Of a stretch of DNA of 64,000 nt, positions 62,052 to 64,000 are shown piece after piece. Below the pieces are notes generated by a model that did no database searches, was not told where the DNA came from, and saw nothing but the letters and a program-made list of their open reading frames with translations. The translations under genes and the position numbers were made by a program. How positions within the stretch are numbered: the stretch's first letter is position 1; each line of letters begins with the position of its first letter. Source of the DNA: Haloplanus sp. HW8-1 (GTDB taxonomy: Archaea > Halobacteriota > Halobacteria > Halobacteriales > Haloferacaceae); the NCBI RefSeq assembly GCF_023703795.1, contig NZ_CP098518.1:1860001-1924000 (forward strand), written 5' to 3'.

Positions 62052-63229
62052 TTCTCTCCCTCCCGGGGCAGGTGTCGGTGCCCGCCGTCGATCCCTCGCT
62101 GCTGCGCACGCTCACGCAGTTGATCGCGTTCGTTGTCGGCGCCGCCCTCGTCAGCGGCGTCGCGGCGCTGACGTATCGCTGGTACACCAAACTCCGGCTC
62201 CCGCTCTGGCTGTCGATACTTCTGGGCCTCTCGACTGTCGCGCTGACGCTCAACACCGTCGGCGTGTTCACCGACCTCCTGAGCGGCGAAATGGCCATCT
62301 TCTCGCCCGCCCGCGTCGTCTTCAACGTCCTCGCACTCGGGACGGGGGCGGTTGCAGCCCCGGTCGGGCGCCTCGTGGGCGACCGGATCGCGACCGACGT
62401 GTTCGCGGTAGCGGGCGCCAGAGAACTCGACGTCGAACTGAGCCGCATCGTGCGCTCGGTTGGCCGGATCACGGACGTGACGTTGCCGGAAGATCCCGGC
62501 GATATCGCGGACATCGAGGGGTACGACCCCGTCGCCGCCGCGACCAAGGAGGCGCTCGCGGGCAAGACGCTCATCTTTCCTCGTCGGCTGACCCTCGCCG
62601 ACATGGAGGCACGCCTCGTCACCCGTCTGCAGGACGACTACGGCGTCGGCAACGTCGATGCGGAGCTGTCGGCCGACGGCACCGTCGAGTACCTCGCGCT
62701 CGGCAGTCGCGCGACTGGCATCGGGCCGACACTCGCACCCGGAACCGTCGCCGTCGCGGTCCGGGCCGACCCCGCCAACGCCGCCAGCCCCGGCGACCGC
62801 GTCCAGGTGTGGCGCACGGATCCGGAGCCGAAACGACTGCTGACGGCCGAACTCCGCGCGCACGCCGAGGACGTGGCCACCCTCGCGGTCGACGAGGAAG
62901 ACACCACGCGACTCGACGCCGCCGAGACCTACCGGCTGGTGACGCTGCCGTCCGAGCCACGGGCCGAACGCGAGTTCGCCTCGCTCCTGCGCGCGGCCGA
63001 GGAGACGATGTACGTCATCACGGTCGCCGCGGGGAGCGACCTCGTGGGGACGTCGGTCGACGCGCTGGACGTCACGGTCGTGGCGGTCAAAGGCGAGGAC
63101 GGCGGTATCGACACGCTCGCCCGCGACCGGACGCTCGCGGCCGGCGACGAGGTGTACCTCGTGAGCCGCCCGGAGGCGTTCCGCCGGCTGGAGTCCCGGA
63201 GTCGCCCCCCCGAGACACAATCCTCTTGA
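62048..63229 (+). CDS. TrkA-C domain membrane protein (second of pair)
   Basis: A 393-residue paralogue of the preceding protein: three helices (about 20-115), a middle region with an IADIEGYDPV block similar to MEGYPPIPAD in the first, and a C-terminal TrkA-C (ending in TLAAGDEVYLVSRPEAF). It starts with GTG in a 4-base overlap with the first. The pair probably arose by tandem duplication and likely regulates potassium flux together with the channel. Confidence 0.88.
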   Translation: MILSLPGQVSVPAVDPSLLRTLTQLIAFVVGAALVSGVAALTYRWYTKLRLPLWLSILLGLSTVALTLNTVGVFTDLLSGEMAIFSPARVVFNVLALGTGAVAAPVGRLVGDRIATDVFAVAGARELDVELSRIVRSVGRITDVTLPEDPGDIADIEGYDPVAAATKEALAGKTLIFPRRLTLADMEARLVTRLQDDYGVGNVDAELSADGTVEYLALGSRATGIGPTLAPGTVAVAVRADPANAASPGDRVQVWRTDPEPKRLLTAELRAHAEDVATLAVDEEDTTRLDAAETYRLVTLPSEPRAEREFASLLRAAEETMYVITVAAGSDLVGTSVDALDVTVVAVKGEDGGIDTLARDRTLAAGDEVYLVSRPEAFRRLESRSRPPETQSS

Positions 63230-63252
63230 CCGGCGGGGTGTGAGACACGCGC

Positions 63253-63534
63253 ATGCAGTGGAAGCTGTTCGCGGATCTCGCGGAGGTCGCCGGTGATCGG
63301 GAGGTTCGCGTCGACGTCGGTCCGGGGGCGACGGTCGGCGACGCCCTCGAGGAACTGTTCGAGACCAAGCCGGCGCTCCGCGACCGCGTTCTCGACGACT
63401 CCGGCGCGGTCGCCGACCACATCAACGTGCTCCGCAACGGCGAGAACGTCCACGCGGCCGACGGACTGGCGACGGCTCTTGAGGACGATGACGAACTCGC
63501 GCTGTTCCCGCCGGTGAGCGGCGGGACGCAGTAG
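63253..63534 (+). CDS. samp1: SAMP1-type ubiquitin-like small modifier with a C-terminal TQ tail
   Basis: A 93-residue MoaD/SAMP1 beta-grasp protein used in haloarchaea both as a protein modifier and as a sulfur carrier for molybdopterin. The fold begins MQWKLFADLAEVAG and ends LALFPPVSGG at 90-91, then has two additional residues Thr92-Gln93. SAMP1 of Haloferax ends exactly with Gly-Gly, which UbaA adenylates. The tail would have to be removed, or the protein is not conjugated. It lies 23 bases from the TrkA-C gene. Confidence 0.92.
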   Translation: MQWKLFADLAEVAGDREVRVDVGPGATVGDALEELFETKPALRDRVLDDSGAVADHINVLRNGENVHAADGLATALEDDDELALFPPVSGGTQ

Positions 63535-63536
63535 CG

Positions 63537-64000
63537 TTAGTCCGGGCGCGGCCGGGAGATGAACAGCGTCTGGACGAGGTTGAACGGGTCGTACGTCGAC
63601 TGGTGACACTGGCAGTAGACGCTGTTGGGGTTCCCGAACCGGGCGGCGTCGGCGGACTGCTTGTACCCCGGGACACAGCAGAAGTGGGTACACTTGTTGA
63701 GCCAGGCGATGAACCCCTCGGACGTGCTCGCCTGGAGCCACTCGTCGTCCTGGGCGGCCTCCTCGATGCGCGTACTTCGGAGCAGCTGGATGGGGACCAC
63801 GTCACTGGCGTCCTCGGAGCGCCACCGGCCGCTCGCGGGCTTTCCCGTCCCCGAGTCGCCGATGCCGTTGCCCCACTCCTCGTAGTCGTTGAAGTCGTCG
63901 ACGTGGAAGCGGTCGCCTTCCTCCTTGCTGGCGGATTGCCAGTCGTAGGCCGGGTTCGATCCCGTCCGGAAGTAGTTATCGCTCTCGTAGCCGGGCTGGA
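63537..64000 (-). CDS. Rieske iron-sulfur protein (start outside the window)
   Basis: The frame is open from 64000 to the stop at 63537, giving the last 153 residues of a Rieske protein. The 2Fe-2S ligands are seen as CTHFCC and CQCHQSTYDP, the pattern of cytochrome bc complexes, where it passes electrons from quinol to a c-type or copper carrier (halocyanin in haloarchaea). The N-terminal Tat membrane anchor lies outside. It is transcribed against SAMP1 with a two-base gap. Confidence 0.92.
   Translation of the reverse strand, partial: QPGYESDNYFRTGSNPAYDWQSASKEEGDRFHVDDFNDYEEWGNGIGDSGTGKPASGRWRSEDASDVVPIQLLRSTRIEEAAQDDEWLQASTSEGFIAWLNKCTHFCCVPGYKQSADAARFGNPNSVYCQCHQSTYDPFNLVQTLFISRPRPD

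Noticed and set aside
1-64000. CRISPR arrays, rRNA genes, transposase genes, plasmid or replication origins
   Set aside because: No regularly spaced direct repeats with spacers, no rRNA-like stretches, no DDE/HUH/serine-recombinase protein motifs, and no orc1/cdc6 with origin repeats were seen.

Overview
The window is chromosomal DNA from a haloarchaeon (class Halobacteria). The evidence is very high G+C with C or G at most third codon positions, acidic proteins, Tat-exported lipoproteins with a Cys lipobox, haloarchaeal small zinc-ribbon proteins, a SAMP1-type ubiquitin-like protein, bat-type HTH regulators, archaeal Cbf5/RLI/PINc-KH ATPases, and TATA boxes 25-30 bases upstream of start codons. 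The genus cannot be fixed from the sequence alone.

Layout. 1-12.4 kb: mixed housekeeping and membrane genes (PrsW-like protease end, riboflavin synthase, an M24-like pseudoenzyme next to a UvrD-type helicase, M32 carboxypeptidase, Nramp transporter, M20 peptidase, a membrane histidine kinase, a UbiA prenyltransferase). 12.6-23.3 kb: information-processing core (PIN-KH ATPase, winged-helix regulator, EMC6-like protein with the ribosome-recycling ATPase RLI, tRNA-Ser(GGA), amidohydrolase, pyrF, DnaJ-domain protein, GTPBP1-type GTPase). 23.3-35.1 kb: a sugar-type dehydrogenase followed by an accessory metabolic block. That block has an aldehyde:ferredoxin oxidoreductase-family enzyme, an AstE/AspA-type M14 hydrolase and an atypical glutamine-synthetase-family ligase on +. 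These converge on a PotABCD-type ABC importer, a DppA-type D-aminopeptidase and a bat-type regulator on -. 35.3-43 kb: small proteins, an MCP with a His-containing membrane domain, a receiver-4xPAS histidine kinase, and an acetolactate synthase preceded by a short isoleucine-rich ORF. 43-52 kb: PPOX and amphi-Trp proteins, tRNA-Pro(GGG), the Cbf5-Cmk-DUF106-Adk cluster, icd, map, HIT hydrolase. 52-64 kb: CDF transporter, tRNA methylthiotransferase with a PadR regulator, deoC, DUF63, an unknown lipoprotein, uridine phosphorylase, a potassium-channel/USP/TrkA-C group, SAMP1 and a Rieske protein.

Two places stand out. First, the 33-codon ORF at 41097-41198 carries six Ile codons in a nine-codon stretch and ends inside a hairpin about 100 bases before an acetolactate synthase gene. 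It has the architecture of a branched-chain amino-acid attenuator, which would be remarkable in an archaeon. Second, the block at 24.5-35.1 kb reads as an uptake and catabolic island for a glutamylated amine or amino-acid-like compound. Its ligase has lost the Glu of the usual ammonium-site motif, and its aldehyde step would use a tungsten enzyme rather than an NAD-dependent dehydrogenase.

Two genes appear to be broken by single-base frameshifts (PPOX protein at 43220-43674; small membrane protein at 56145-56365). Several clear inverted repeats lie in intergenic DNA, including an 82-base compound palindrome after icd.
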